Positions 36,934 to 46,357 are shown, counted from the first letter of the stretch. The stretch: DNA of 64,000 nucleotides from Saccharopolyspora indica (GCF_027853965.1 NZ_JAQGLB010000002.1:310001-374000); one strand, 5' to 3'. Numbers and translations are program-made. The notes: generated by a model not told the origin, from the letters alone.

Positions 36934-38661
36934 ATGCAGACCTTTGACGAGCTCGACCTCGACCCGCGCGTCCGCCAGACGCTGACCGAGATCGGCTACG
37001 AAACCCCCTCCCCGATCCAGGCGCAGACGATCCCGCTGCTGCTGGAAGGGCGGGACGTGCTCGGTCTGGCGCAGACCGGCACCGGCAAGACCGCCGCGTT
37101 CGCGCTGCCCATCCTGTCCCAGCTGGACCTCAAGGCCACCGGCCCGCAGGCCCTGGTGCTCGCCCCCACCCGCGAGCTGGCCATCCAGGTCTCCGAGGCC
37201 TTCCAGCGCTACGCCGCGCACCTGCCCGGCTTCCACGTCCTGCCGATCTACGGCGGCACCGGCTACGGCCCGCAGCTGGCCGGCCTGCGCCGCGGCGCGC
37301 ACGTCGTGGTCGGCACCCCCGGCCGGCTGATCGACCACCTGGAGAAGGGCTCGCTGGACCTCACCGGGCTGAAGAACCTGGTGCTCGACGAGGCCGACGA
37401 GATGCTGCGGATGGGCTTCATCGAGGACGTGGAGCGGATCCTGCAGGCCGTGCCGGAGAGCAGGCAGGTCGCGCTGTTCTCCGCGACCATGCCCGGCGCG
37501 ATCCGCAAGATCAGCCAGAGCTACCTCAACGACCCCGCCGAGATCTCGGTCAAGACCAAGACCAGCACGGGCACCAACATCGCCCAGCGCTACGTGCCGG
37601 TGCGCGGCTCGAACAAGCTGGACGCGATGACCCGGATCCTCGAGGTCGAGTCCTTCGACGCGATGATCGTGTTCGTCCGCACCAAGCAGCTCACCGAGGA
37701 GCTCGCGGAGAAGCTGCAGGCCCGCGGCTTCAACGCGGCGGCGATCAACGGCGACATCGCGCAGGCGCAGCGCGAGCGCACCATCGGCCACCTCCGGGAC
37801 GGCAAGATCGACATCCTGGTGGCCACCGACGTCGCCGCCCGCGGCCTGGACGTCGAGCGCATCTCGCACGTGCTCAACTACGACATCCCGCACGACACCG
37901 AGTCCTACGTGCACCGCGTCGGCCGCACCGGCCGCGCCGGGCGCAGCGGTGAGGCGATCCTGTTCGTCTCGCCCCGCGAGCGGCACCTGCTGCGCGCCAT
38001 CGAGCGGGCCACCCGCCAGCAGATCCAGCAGATGGACCTGCCGACGATCGACGCGGTCAACGACCGCAGGCTGGCCAAGTTCGCGCAGAGCATCACCGAC
38101 ACCCTGGCCAAGGGCGGCCTGGAGGTGTTCCAGGAGCTGGTGCGCGAGTACGAGCAGACCCACGACGTGCCCGCCGCGGAGATCGCCGCCGCGCTGGCCG
38201 CCATGGCCCAGGGCGACCGCCCGCTGCTGCTGGAGGCCGAGCCGGAGCCGCCGCGCCGCGAAGGCCCGACCTTCCACCCGAACAGCTCCGACACCGAGAC
38301 CTACCGGGTCGAGGTCGGCCGCCGCAACCGGGTCACCCCCCGCGCGCTGGTCGGGGCGCTGGCCAACGAGGGCGGGGTGCCCAGCAAGTACATCGGGCAC
38401 ATCGACATCCGCAACGAGCACACGCTGATCGAGCTGCCCGCCGACCTGCCGGAGGAGCTGCTCAGCAAGCTCCGCAACACCCAGGTGGCCGGGCGCGGCC
38501 TGCGCATCAGCCGCGCGGACGGCGAGTTCATCAGCCGTCGTCCCCGCCGCCCCGCCCGGGACGGTGGGCCGCGGGACCGCGGCGACCGCCGCCCGCACCG
38601 CAAGGGCCAGCGCTCCCCGCAGTCGCGCGGTCCGCGACGCGAGGACTACCAGCGCAGCTGA
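36934..38661 (+). CDS. deaD: DEAD-box ATP-dependent RNA helicase
   Basis: It unwinds structured RNA, probably in ribosome assembly and cold adaptation. The 575-aa protein has all core motifs: Q motif (FDELDLDPRVRQTL...YETPSPIQ), Walker A AQTGTGKT, DEAD as VLDEADEMLRMGF, SAT, and HRVGRTGRAGRSG. The C-terminal extension includes a DbpA-type RNA-binding domain (YRVEVGRRNRVTPRALVGAL to GRGLRISRA) and a very basic tail. This is the DeaD/CsdA architecture. A terminator follows. Confidence 0.93.
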   Translation: MQTFDELDLDPRVRQTLTEIGYETPSPIQAQTIPLLLEGRDVLGLAQTGTGKTAAFALPILSQLDLKATGPQALVLAPTRELAIQVSEAFQRYAAHLPGFHVLPIYGGTGYGPQLAGLRRGAHVVVGTPGRLIDHLEKGSLDLTGLKNLVLDEADEMLRMGFIEDVERILQAVPESRQVALFSATMPGAIRKISQSYLNDPAEISVKTKTSTGTNIAQRYVPVRGSNKLDAMTRILEVESFDAMIVFVRTKQLTEELAEKLQARGFNAAAINGDIAQAQRERTIGHLRDGKIDILVATDVAARGLDVERISHVLNYDIPHDTESYVHRVGRTGRAGRSGEAILFVSPRERHLLRAIERATRQQIQQMDLPTIDAVNDRRLAKFAQSITDTLAKGGLEVFQELVREYEQTHDVPAAEIAAALAAMAQGDRPLLLEAEPEPPRREGPTFHPNSSDTETYRVEVGRRNRVTPRALVGALANEGGVPSKYIGHIDIRNEHTLIELPADLPEELLSKLRNTQVAGRGLRISRADGEFISRRPRRPARDGGPRDRGDRRPHRKGQRSPQSRGPRREDYQRS

Positions 38662-38675
38662 CCGAAGTCCGGCGA

Positions 38676-38703
38676 ACCCCGGGTGGCCCGTGCCACCCGG
38701 GGT
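38676..38703 (+). terminator. Terminator after deaD
   Basis: A perfect 12-bp stem, ACCCCGGGTGGC (38676-38687) with GCCACCCGGGGT (38692-38703), and a CCGT loop, 15 bp after the stop. Confidence 0.8.
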
Positions 38704-38820
38704 TGCGCCATTTCCGCGATTTCGTTCGCTTTGGCCGCAGCCGCGAAGCGCAGCGCAACAACGGCATGAGCTGCCGCATGCGCCGCAGGCGCATAACCCA
38801 CCCTCGCAACTCGCACCGCC

Positions 38821-38940
38821 GCGGGTTCTCAGAGGTTTCCTGGCGAGGACGGCCCCTCCGCCGTGTATTGGTCATACATCAGGAGGGGCACCCGCAGTCC
38901 AGGGAACCTCTGAGGTTCCGCCACCTGCACCGCCACGCAG
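38821..38940. repeat. Dispersed ~110-bp repeat, copy B (inverted)
   Basis: Reverse complement of copy A at 33571-33680 with only scattered differences. Its ends read GCGGGTTCTCAGAGG and CCTCTGAGGTTCCGCCACC, which look like imperfect terminal inverted repeats. The same end sequences recur around a different centre at 57133-57209. It lies between deaD and ffh and is part of a gap with no gene. Confidence 0.75.
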
Positions 38941-39037
38941 AACAAGCCTGGAATCAATCGCTTGGTCCGCACCGGGCCCTGGGCTTGGCCAGTTACCCTC
39001 GCATAGGTAATCCATCGACTCTGGAGACCGTGAACCC

Positions 39038-40591
39038 GTGTTCGACACTCTCTCCGACCGGCTCACCTCGGTCCTGACGAACCTGCGCGGCAAGGGGCGG
39101 CTGTCCGACGCGGACATCGACGCCACCGCGCGGGAGATCCGCATCGCCCTGCTCGAAGCAGACGTGGCGCTTCCCGTGGTGCGCAGCTTCATCAAGGGTG
39201 TCAAGGAGCGCGCCAAGGGCGCCGAGGTCTCGCAGGCGCTGAACCCGGCGCAGCAGGTCATCAAGATCGTCAACGAGGAACTGGTCACCATCCTCGGCGG
39301 CGAGACCCGGCGGCTGGAGTTCGCCAAGACCCCGCCGACGGTGATCATGCTCGCGGGTCTGCAGGGTGCCGGTAAGACGACGCTGGCGGGCAAGCTCGCC
39401 AAGTGGCTGTCCGGGCAGGGCCACACGCCGCTGCTGGTGGCCTGCGACCTGCAGCGCCCGAACGCGGTGAACCAGCTGCAGGTGGTCGGCGAGCGGGCCG
39501 GGGTGCCGGTGTACGCGCCGCAGCCGGGCAACGGGGTCGGCGACCCGGTCGAGGTCGCCCGCACCAGCATCGAAGAGGCCCGCCGGGCCCAGCACGACGT
39601 CGTCCTCGTCGACACCGCCGGCCGGCTGGGCATCGACGAGGAGATGATGAAGCAGGCCGCCGACATCCGGGATGCCATCACCCCGGACGAGGTCCTGTTC
39701 GTGCTCGACGCGATGATCGGTCAGGACGCGGTCAACACCGCGGAGGCCTTCCGCGACGGCGTCGGCTTCTCCGGCGTGGTGCTGACCAAGCTCGACGGTG
39801 ACGCCCGCGGTGGTGCCGCGCTGTCGGTCCGCGAGATCACCGGCCAGCCGATCATGTTCGCCTCCAGCGGCGAGAAGCTGGAGGACTTCGACCTCTTCCA
39901 CCCGGACCGGATGGCCAACCGGATCCTGGGCATGGGTGACATGCTCACCCTCATCGAGCAGGCCGAGCAGGCCTTCGACCAGGAGCAGGCGGAGAAGGCC
40001 GCGGAGAAGCTGGGCAGCGGTCAGCTGACCCTCGAGGACTTCCTCGAGCAGATGCAGGCGGTGCGCCGGATGGGCCCGCTGCAGAACCTGCTGGGCATGC
40101 TGCCGGGCGCCGGTCAGATGAAGGACCAGCTGGCCAACTTCGACGAGAAGCACCTGGACCGCATCCAGGCGATCATCCGCGGCATGACGCCCGCCGAGCG
40201 GGCCGACCCGAAGATCATCAACGCCTCCCGCAGGCAGCGCATCGCGCGCGGTTCCGGGGTGGCCGTCAGCGACATCAACGACCTGGTCAACCGGTTCTTC
40301 GAAGCCCGCAAGATGATGCAGCAGATGGCGGGCGGCTTCGGCTTCGGGGGCGGTGGCGGCAGCAAGAACCGCAAGGGCAAGAAGGGGAAGAAGGGCAAGA
40401 AGGGTCGCGGCCCGACGCAGCCCAAGGGCATGCGCGGCCTGCCCGGCGGCTTCCCCGCCATGCCCCCGGGCGGGATGCCCGGGCTGCCTCCGGGCGGCCC
40501 CGACCTGTCCAAGCTGGAGGGCGGCATGAACGACCTGCCCGCCGGCTTCGACCCGTCGAAGCTGAACTTCGGCAACGGCAAGAAGAAGTGA
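39038..40591 (+). CDS. ffh: Signal recognition particle protein Ffh
   Basis: Ffh is the SRP GTPase that binds signal sequences and 4.5S RNA and delivers ribosomes to FtsY. The 517-aa protein has the N domain (FDTLSDRLTSVL), a G domain with GLQGAGKTTLAGKLAKWL, DTAGRL and TKLDGDARGG, and a Met-rich M domain (residues about 320-430). A lysine- then Pro/Gly/Met-rich tail typical of actinobacteria follows. The start is GTG. Its last 4 bp overlap the amidohydrolase gene. Confidence 0.97.
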   Translation: MFDTLSDRLTSVLTNLRGKGRLSDADIDATAREIRIALLEADVALPVVRSFIKGVKERAKGAEVSQALNPAQQVIKIVNEELVTILGGETRRLEFAKTPPTVIMLAGLQGAGKTTLAGKLAKWLSGQGHTPLLVACDLQRPNAVNQLQVVGERAGVPVYAPQPGNGVGDPVEVARTSIEEARRAQHDVVLVDTAGRLGIDEEMMKQAADIRDAITPDEVLFVLDAMIGQDAVNTAEAFRDGVGFSGVVLTKLDGDARGGAALSVREITGQPIMFASSGEKLEDFDLFHPDRMANRILGMGDMLTLIEQAEQAFDQEQAEKAAEKLGSGQLTLEDFLEQMQAVRRMGPLQNLLGMLPGAGQMKDQLANFDEKHLDRIQAIIRGMTPAERADPKIINASRRQRIARGSGVAVSDINDLVNRFFEARKMMQQMAGGFGFGGGGGSKNRKGKKGKKGKKGRGPTQPKGMRGLPGGFPAMPPGGMPGLPPGGPDLSKLEGGMNDLPAGFDPSKLNFGNGKKK

Positions 40592-41664
40592 CCGCGCTGC
40601 ACCTGCGCGGGGTGCTGCTGCCCGACGGCGCGCACCGCGACCTGTGGGTCCGCGACGGCCGGATCAGCCTCGACGAGGTGCCGGGCGCCGAGACCGTCTT
40701 CGACGGCGGTTTCGTGCTGCCCGGCCTGGTCGACGCGCACTGCCACATCGGCATCGGCCCGGACGGCCCGGTGGAGCTCGACGAGGCGGCCGCGCAGGCC
40801 GAGCTCGACCGCGACGCGGGCACCCTGCTGGTCCGCGACTGCGGCGCGCCCATCGACACCCGGCCGCTGCAGGAGCGCGAGGACCTGCCGCGGATCATCC
40901 GCGCGGGCCGCCACCTCGCCCGCCCGAAGCGCTACATCCCGTACCTGGCCGACCAGCTCGACCACGAGGAGCAGCTGCCCGCCGCGGTCGCCGAGCAGGC
41001 GGCCTACGGGGACGGCTGGATCAAGCTGGTCGGCGACTGGATCGACCGCTCGGTGGGCGACCTGGCGCCGCTGTGGAGCGACGAGGTGCTGACCGAGGCG
41101 ATCGCGACCGCGCACCGGATGGGTGCCCGCGTCACCGCGCACGTCTTCGGCGAGGACGCGCTGCCGGGCCTGATCGCGGCGGGCATCGACTGCATCGAGC
41201 ACGGCACCGGGCTCACCGACGACACGATCGAGCTGATGGCCCGGCACGGCACCGCGCTGGTCCCGACGCTGATCAACATCGAGAACTTCCCGTCCTTCGC
41301 GGCCGCGGCCACCAAGTACCCGGCCTACGCCGCGCACATGACCGAGCTCTACGGGCGGGCCGACCGCACCGTGGCGAAGGCGATCGAAGCGGGCATCCCG
41401 GTCTACGCGGGAACCGACGCGGGCGGCGGCATCGCGCACGGCGTGCTGGCCGACGAGATCATCGCGCTGCACCGCGTCGGGATGTCCACCGAGCAGGCCA
41501 TCGGCGCGGCGTCGTGGCAGGCCCGCGAGTGGCTGGGCTGGCCGGCCCTGGAGCACGGCGCCCCGGCGGACCTGGTCTGCTACGCCGAGGATCCCCGCAA
41601 GGACCTCGCCGAGCTGCGCAACCCCCGTCGCATCGTCCTGCGCGGCAACGTCGTCGGCGCTTGA
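40588..41664 (+). CDS. Amidohydrolase family metal-dependent hydrolase
   Basis: A 358-aa TIM-barrel hydrolase of the imidazolonepropionase/prolidase-like amidohydrolase group. The metal ligands are seen as VDAHCHIG (HxH), VTAHVFGE, IEHGTGL and AGTDAGGG (late Asp). Its start GTG overlaps the ffh stop (GTGA), so it is translated with ffh, which is a curious pairing because no link to protein targeting is known. The substrate is unpredictable; related proteins cleave dipeptides or cyclic amides. Confidence 0.85.
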   Translation: MTALHLRGVLLPDGAHRDLWVRDGRISLDEVPGAETVFDGGFVLPGLVDAHCHIGIGPDGPVELDEAAAQAELDRDAGTLLVRDCGAPIDTRPLQEREDLPRIIRAGRHLARPKRYIPYLADQLDHEEQLPAAVAEQAAYGDGWIKLVGDWIDRSVGDLAPLWSDEVLTEAIATAHRMGARVTAHVFGEDALPGLIAAGIDCIEHGTGLTDDTIELMARHGTALVPTLINIENFPSFAAAATKYPAYAAHMTELYGRADRTVAKAIEAGIPVYAGTDAGGGIAHGVLADEIIALHRVGMSTEQAIGAASWQAREWLGWPALEHGAPADLVCYAEDPRKDLAELRNPRRIVLRGNVVGA

Positions 41665-41755
41665 CGATCTCCGAATCGCCAGGTCAGCGCAACGATGTGT
41701 GATCGGCGTCGAACCCGTTGAACACTTAGGGTTGAAGCGTCGAGGGGAGCTCATC

Positions 41756-42547
41756 GTGGGGGAGCAGCCGGAACGGGAATCGCCCGGGAACCGGCCGGCG
41801 GGCAACGCCGTCGGCCCGCACCCGAGGTTCTGGGAGGCCCAGCTGGAGGCCGCGCGGCGCGGCTCGCTGGCGTGGGGCCTGGCCGCGTTCTTCATCGGCT
41901 ACGGCGGCTACTACCTGGTCGGGCTGATCCTGACCGCGGTCCAGCCGGATCGGCGCAGCGGGTTCGACCCGACGACGCCGCCCAGCACCGGTCCGCTGCT
42001 GCTGCTCGCCTTCGCCCCGAACATCCTGCTCGGCCTGGTGCCCGCGGTGTTCTCCTGGTGGTGCGGCCGCGGCCTGCGCGCGGACTTCGGCATCGTGCCC
42101 AAGCGGCGCGACTTCAAGGTCGGAGTGCTCTGCGGACTCGCCGCGCTGTTCGGTTCCCTGCTGCTGACCCTGGTGATCGTCGCGATCTCCGGGCCGCCGC
42201 CGGAAACCGACCTCGCCCGGCTGATGCAGGGCGAGCGGACGTTCTGGCTCTTCCTGTTCGCGCTGTTCGCCTTCCTCGGCGCGCCGCTGACCGAGGAGCT
42301 GCTGATGCGCGGTGCGCTGTGGGGCGCGCTGGAGCACTACCGCATCCCGCGCTACGCGATCCTGGTCCTGACCTCGATGATCTTCGCGCTGATCCACCAG
42401 GAGGTGTGGCGCACGCCGGTGCTGTTCGTCGGCGGCCTGGCGATCGGCGCGGCGCGGATGATCACCGGCCGGGTCGCGACCAGCATGATCGCCCACGCCA
42501 CGAACAATTTCCTGCCCGCTCTCCTGCTGTTCGCCGTCGCCAGGTGA
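41756..42547 (+). CDS. CPBP-family intramembrane metalloprotease 1
   Basis: A 263-aa membrane protein with about seven spans and the CPBP/CAAX-protease motifs: EELLMRGALWG (Glu-Glu and Arg), FALIHQ (His) and IAHATNN (His and Asn). These motifs normally form the zinc-dependent active site in the membrane. I prefer the GTG at 41756, with GGGGAG upstream, over the open frame from 41699. A second CPBP gene follows 63 bp later, so they look like a tandem duplication. The biological role is unknown. Confidence 0.8.
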   Translation: MGEQPERESPGNRPAGNAVGPHPRFWEAQLEAARRGSLAWGLAAFFIGYGGYYLVGLILTAVQPDRRSGFDPTTPPSTGPLLLLAFAPNILLGLVPAVFSWWCGRGLRADFGIVPKRRDFKVGVLCGLAALFGSLLLTLVIVAISGPPPETDLARLMQGERTFWLFLFALFAFLGAPLTEELLMRGALWGALEHYRIPRYAILVLTSMIFALIHQEVWRTPVLFVGGLAIGAARMITGRVATSMIAHATNNFLPALLLFAVAR

Positions 42548-42610
42548 AAACCGGTGCCGCGCGTTGATCGGCTGGGGGTAACCTGACGGCTCGCCGGTCT
42601 GGGGCCGGCC

Positions 42611-43372
42611 ATGCCGATCGGCACTGCGGAGACGCCCGTGAACGAAGCGCACCAGCCGGGGGAGACCCCGGAGCGGCCGACCCCACCCGCCCGCACCCAC
42701 CGGTGGGGGCTCGGCGCGTTCTTCCTGACGCAGGCGGTCTTCGTGCTGGTGTCGGTGCTGCTGGCGGCGGCCTTCGGCAGCCCGGACGGCAGCACGCTGG
42801 TGATCATGCTGATGCTGCCCACGGTGCTCGCCGGGGCGCTCGCGGTGCTGATCACCGTGGTGCGCGGCAACGGCCCGCGGCTGGACTTCGGCCTGGAGTG
42901 GCGCTGGTCGGACGTCACGACCGGCCTGGCCATCGGCGGCGTCGGCCTGGTCACCACGACGATCGCGACCATGCTGTGGGTGCGCTGGGTGGGCGAGGAC
43001 AACGCCCAGTCGACGGTGAGCGGCCTGCTCGACGGGGTCGAGCTGCCGCCGGTGGTGGCGGTGGTGATCTTCCTGCACATCTGGCTGATCGCGCCGCTGT
43101 GCGAGGAGCTGCTCTACCGCGGCCTGCTCTGGGGCGCGATGGAGCGGATGCGCTGGGGCCAGCTCAACGTGTTCGTGCTCAGCACGGCCGTCTTCGCGAT
43201 CGGCCACCTGGAGCCCGAGCGCACGGCGTTGCTGCTGGTGATCGCGATCCCGATCGGCGTGGCCCGGATGGTCACCGGACGGCTGACCGCCAGCGTGGTC
43301 GCCCACCAGGTGAACAACTTCCTGCCCGCGCTCGGTCTGCTGCTGATCTCCCTGGGCCTGCTGCCGGCCTGA
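42611..43372 (+). CDS. CPBP-family intramembrane metalloprotease 2
   Basis: A 253-aa (ATG 42611) or 244-aa (GTG 42638) multi-span protein with the same catalytic motifs: CEELLYRGLLWG, FAIGHLEPER and VAHQVNNFLPAL. It is a paralogue of the preceding CPBP gene, with clear similarity around motifs 1 and 4. An Ala/Pro-rich cytoplasmic N-terminus precedes the first span. Promoters of the rpsP operon follow 30-45 bp downstream. Confidence 0.8.
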   Translation: MPIGTAETPVNEAHQPGETPERPTPPARTHRWGLGAFFLTQAVFVLVSVLLAAAFGSPDGSTLVIMLMLPTVLAGALAVLITVVRGNGPRLDFGLEWRWSDVTTGLAIGGVGLVTTTIATMLWVRWVGEDNAQSTVSGLLDGVELPPVVAVVIFLHIWLIAPLCEELLYRGLLWGAMERMRWGQLNVFVLSTAVFAIGHLEPERTALLLVIAIPIGVARMVTGRLTASVVAHQVNNFLPALGLLLISLGLLPA

Positions 43373-43400
43373 TGCGCCACCCCGGAGCTGCCGCGACGGG

Positions 43401-43417
43401 CGGATCTGGCAGAATGG
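43401..43417 (+). promoter_or_regulatory. Core element shared with rplS promoter
   Basis: CGGATCTGGCAGAATGG (43401-43417) matches CGGATCTGGCACACTGG upstream of rplS (45653-45669) at 15 of 17 positions. It lies 135 bp before rpsP and is probably part of the promoter, leaving a leader of roughly 130 nt with a GTGCTC-TCCG-GAGCAC hairpin (43506-43521). Confidence 0.5.
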
Positions 43418-43551
43418 TTAGCTGTTCGCCGCGAGGGGTCCCTCTCACCGCTTGTGGCCGTTTTTGACCTACGAGCATTCCGAATCGCAGCCCCACGCGG
43501 TCCGGTGTGCTCTCCGGAGCACGAACGAGAGTCTGAGGAGCACCAGCACCC

Positions 43552-43992
43552 GTGGCTGTGAAGATCAAGCTCGCCCGGATCGGTAAGATCCGTGAGCCGC
43601 ACTACCGCATCGTCGTCGCCGACGCCCGCACCCGCCGCAACGGCCGGGCCATCGAGACGATCGGGCAGTACCACCCGAAGGAGAACCCGAGCGGCATCGT
43701 CGTCGACTCGGAGCGGGCGCAGTACTGGCTGAGTGTCGGGGCGCAGCCGACCGACCCGGTGCGCAACATCCTGGAGATCACCGGCGACTGGCAGAAGTTC
43801 AAGGGCCTGCCGGGCACCGAGGGCACGCTGAAGGTCGCCGAGCCGAAGCCGAGCAAGCAGTCGCTGTTCGAGGCCGCGCTGGCCGCCGCGGGCGAGGAGC
43901 CCACCGTCGAGGCCACCACCCCGAAGAAGAAGGGTGGCAAGAAGGCCGAGGACAAGGCCGAGGAGCCGAAGTCCGAGGAAGGCCAGGCGTGA
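43552..43992 (+). CDS. rpsP: 30S ribosomal protein S16
   Basis: S16 stabilises 16S rRNA folding in the small subunit. The first ~85 residues are the conserved domain ([37 protein letters not shown]). The 146-aa length reflects a C-terminal Lys/Glu-rich extension common in actinobacteria and not conserved. Its start is GTG, and its stop overlaps the khpA GTG. Confidence 0.97.
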   Translation: MAVKIKLARIGKIREPHYRIVVADARTRRNGRAIETIGQYHPKENPSGIVVDSERAQYWLSVGAQPTDPVRNILEITGDWQKFKGLPGTEGTLKVAEPKPSKQSLFEAALAAAGEEPTVEATTPKKKGGKKAEDKAEEPKSEEGQA

Positions 43993-44228
43993 CGGTCCTC
44001 GCGGACGCGCTTGAACACCTGGTGCGCGGCATCGTCGACAACCCCGACGATGTCCGCGTTCAGCTGCTCACGACCCGACGCGGTCGCACCCTCGAGGTGC
44101 ACGTGAACCCCGACGACCTGGGCAAGGTCATCGGCCGCAGCGGTCGCACCGCGACCGCGCTGCGGACGGTGATGTCCGGCATCGGCGGTCGCGGCATCCG
44201 CGTCGACGTGGTCGACACCGACCGCTGA
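43989..44228 (+). CDS. khpA: KH-domain RNA-binding protein KhpA
   Basis: A 79-aa protein that is almost entirely one KH domain, with the RNA-gripping [15 protein letters not shown] loop. KhpA, with KhpB, binds RNA and affects cell division and small-RNA function in Gram-positive bacteria. It overlaps rpsP by 4 bp and precedes rimM by 5 bp, its usual actinobacterial position. Confidence 0.93.
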   Translation: MTVLADALEHLVRGIVDNPDDVRVQLLTTRRGRTLEVHVNPDDLGKVIGRSGRTATALRTVMSGIGGRGIRVDVVDTDR

Positions 44229-44233
44229 GCACC

Positions 44234-44764
44234 ATGGCTGAACCCGAGATCCTCGCCGTGGGGCGCATCGTCCGACCGCACGGTGTGCGGGGAGAACTCG
44301 TCGTCGAGGTGCTCACCGACAGCCCTGAGCTGCGGTTCGTGCCCGGCTCCGTGCTCGGGACGCAGCGCCGCGGCGAGGACCGCGGGCAGAACCTCACCGT
44401 GGCAGCCGCCCGGCCGCACGCCGGGCGGCTGCTGCTGCGAGCCGAGGGCGTCGACGGCCGCGAGGCCGCCGAGGACCTGCGCGGCGTGCTGCTGACCGTC
44501 ACCACGGACGTCCTCGAACCCACCGAGGACCCGGACGAGTTCCACGACCACCAGCTGGTCGGGCTGCGGGCCGTCGAGCCCTCCGGGACCGAGATCGGTG
44601 AGGTCCGCGAGGTCATCCACACGCCGGCGGGCGAACTGCTGGCGCTGCGGACTGCCGACGACCGCGAGGTCCTGGTGCCGTTCGTGGTCGAGATCGTGCC
44701 CGAGATCGACCTGGCCGCCGGGAAGCTGGTCGTGGACCCGCCCGAGGGTCTGCTCGACGAATAA
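44234..44764 (+). CDS. rimM: 16S rRNA maturation factor RimM
   Basis: RimM assists late 30S assembly near the S19 head region. The 176-aa protein has the N-terminal RimM domain ([20 protein letters not shown]) and a C-terminal PRC-barrel-like domain ([18 protein letters not shown] ending [12 protein letters not shown]). It sits between khpA and trmD in the rpsP operon. Confidence 0.95.
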   Translation: MAEPEILAVGRIVRPHGVRGELVVEVLTDSPELRFVPGSVLGTQRRGEDRGQNLTVAAARPHAGRLLLRAEGVDGREAAEDLRGVLLTVTTDVLEPTEDPDEFHDHQLVGLRAVEPSGTEIGEVREVIHTPAGELLALRTADDREVLVPFVVEIVPEIDLAAGKLVVDPPEGLLDE

Positions 44765-44823
44765 CTCCAGCCGAGCCATCCGCCCTCGCCATCAGGCGGG
44801 GGCGTTTCCGTTTCGAGGGCACA

Positions 44824-45618
44824 TTGCGCATCGACGTCATCACGATCTTCCCCGACTACCTGAACCCGCTGCGGGAAGCGCTGCTGGGCAAGGCCATCGA
44901 GCGCGACCGGATCGCGGTCGGCGTGCACGACCTGCGGGACTGGACGCACGACGTGCACCGCGCGGTGGACGACAGCCCCTACGGCGGCGGCCCCGGCATG
45001 GTGATGAAGCCCCAGGTCTGGGGCGAGGCGCTGGACGCCGTCTGCGGTACCGGTGAGGCCCCGATGCCGCGGCTCGTGGTGCCCACGCCCGCAGGCAGGC
45101 CGTTCGACCAGCGCACCGCGATCCGCTGGTCCGCCGAACCGTGGCTGATCTTCGCCTGCGGCCGGTACGAGGGCATCGACCAGCGGGTGATCGACGACGC
45201 GGCCACCCGGATGCCGGTGGAGGAGGTCTCCATCGGCGACTACGTGCTGGTCGGCGGTGAGGTCGCCGCGCTGGTGATGATCGAGGCGGTGGCCCGCCTG
45301 CTGCCCGGCGTGCTCGGCAACCCGCTGTCGGCCGAGCAGGACTCCTTCTCCGACGGACTGCTGGAGGGGCCCTGCTACACCCGTCCCGAGGTCTGGCGCG
45401 GGCACGCCGTGCCGGACGTGCTGCGCTCCGGGAACCACGCCGCGATCGACCGCTGGCGGCGGGACCAGGCGCTGGCCAGGACCTACCGCAGGCGCCCGGA
45501 TCTGCTGGCCGCGCTGCCGGAGGGGGACCTGGATAAGGCCGACCGCGCGCAACTCGATAAACTGCGGGCGTCGGAACATTCCGACGAGTCCCGGAATGCC
45601 GGAGAAGCGCCTCGCTGA
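44824..45618 (+). CDS. trmD: tRNA (guanine37-N1) methyltransferase
   Basis: TrmD transfers methyl from AdoMet to G37 of tRNAs, preventing frameshifting. The 264-aa SPOUT-fold protein begins [12 protein letters not shown] and shows [12 protein letters not shown] and GDYVLVGGE of the knotted cofactor site. The start is TTG at 44824 with GAGGG upstream; no ATG or GTG gives the conserved N-terminus. It closes the rpsP operon, and rplS has its own promoter. Confidence 0.95.
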   Translation: MRIDVITIFPDYLNPLREALLGKAIERDRIAVGVHDLRDWTHDVHRAVDDSPYGGGPGMVMKPQVWGEALDAVCGTGEAPMPRLVVPTPAGRPFDQRTAIRWSAEPWLIFACGRYEGIDQRVIDDAATRMPVEEVSIGDYVLVGGEVAALVMIEAVARLLPGVLGNPLSAEQDSFSDGLLEGPCYTRPEVWRGHAVPDVLRSGNHAAIDRWRRDQALARTYRRRPDLLAALPEGDLDKADRAQLDKLRASEHSDESRNAGEAPR

Positions 45619-45652
45619 CCCCGTCGGCGGGGGCGGTTGAGACACCGAAAAG

Positions 45653-45805
45653 CGGATCTGGCACACTGGAACGGTTGACACAGCCGGACGATGTCCGGCG
45701 TGCGTTAAGCAAGTTCACCCCGTGTCAGGCGGTGCCCACCAGTAGGTCGGGTCATCGACATGCGAGAACACGGGTGCCTTCGACACGGATGAGGACGGAC
45801 CACCG
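45653..45805 (+). promoter_or_regulatory. rplS promoter element and structured leader
   Basis: CGGATCTGGCACACTGG (45653-45669) matches the rpsP element. The ~130-nt leader contains hairpin GCCGGAC-GAT-GTCCGGC (45683-45699) and a strand CCCGTGTC (45719-45726). That strand can pair either with ACACGGG (45768-45774) or with GACACGG (45782-45788), the latter just before the GAGG ribosome site (45791-45794). Such alternatives suggest autoregulation by L19. Confidence 0.45.
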
Positions 45806-46162
45806 ATGAACACCCTGGACGCGTTGGACGCCCAGTCGCTGCGTTCCGACATCCCGGCCTTCCGGCCCGGTGACACGCTGAAGGTCCACGTCCGCGTCAT
45901 CGAGGGTTCGCGCGAGCGTACTCAGGTCTTCCAGGGCGTGGTCATCCGCCGGCAGGGCGATGGCATCCGGGAGACCTTCACCGTGCGCAAGGTTTCCTTC
46001 GGTGTCGGTGTGGAGCGGACGTTCCCGGTGCACACCCCGAACATCGCGCAGATCGAGGTCGTCACGCGCGGTGCTGTTCGGCGGGCGAAGCTGTACTACC
46101 TGCGCGACCTGCGCGGCAAGGCGGCGAAGATCAAGGAGAAGCGGGAGACCGCCGCTTCCTGA
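45806..46162 (+). CDS. rplS: 50S ribosomal protein L19
   Basis: L19 lies at the 30S-50S interface. The 118-aa protein is the typical length and contains [19 protein letters not shown], the [11 protein letters not shown] loop and the basic C-terminus [21 protein letters not shown] start with GAGG 11 nt upstream. It is a single-gene unit with its own promoter and a strong terminator. Confidence 0.97.
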   Translation: MNTLDALDAQSLRSDIPAFRPGDTLKVHVRVIEGSRERTQVFQGVVIRRQGDGIRETFTVRKVSFGVGVERTFPVHTPNIAQIEVVTRGAVRRAKLYYLRDLRGKAAKIKEKRETAAS

Positions 46163-46177
46163 TCGGACGGACTGAGA

Positions 46178-46217
46178 ACAGCCCGGATGCCCAGCATCCG
46201 GGCTGTTCCTTTTGTTC
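46178..46217 (+). terminator. Intrinsic terminator after rplS
   Basis: A perfect 13-bp stem, ACAGCCCGGATGC (46178-46190) with GCATCCGGGCTGT (46194-46206), is followed by a T-rich run (TCCTTTTGTTC). Confidence 0.9.
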
Positions 46218-46357
46218 GCGGCATTGCACCTTCGGGTGATCAATGCCGGTCCGAGCCCGCTTCCGGCGCTGGGCGCGGCGGAAAATCGCAGCTCGTTCGG
46301 GCTCTCCGAAGCGGGGGAGCGCGACGGCACCCGCCGCGGTTCCAGTAGCCTGGCCGG

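Noticed and set aside
43402-43430. tRNA-like D-arm stretch (GGCAGAATGGTTAGC) before rpsP
   Set aside because: No acceptor, anticodon or T-arm can be formed around it; it is better explained as the promoter element also found before rplS.
45661-45680. Sigma-54-like TGGCAC element before rplS
   Set aside because: The spacing to a GC element does not fit -24/-12, and actinobacteria lack sigma-54.
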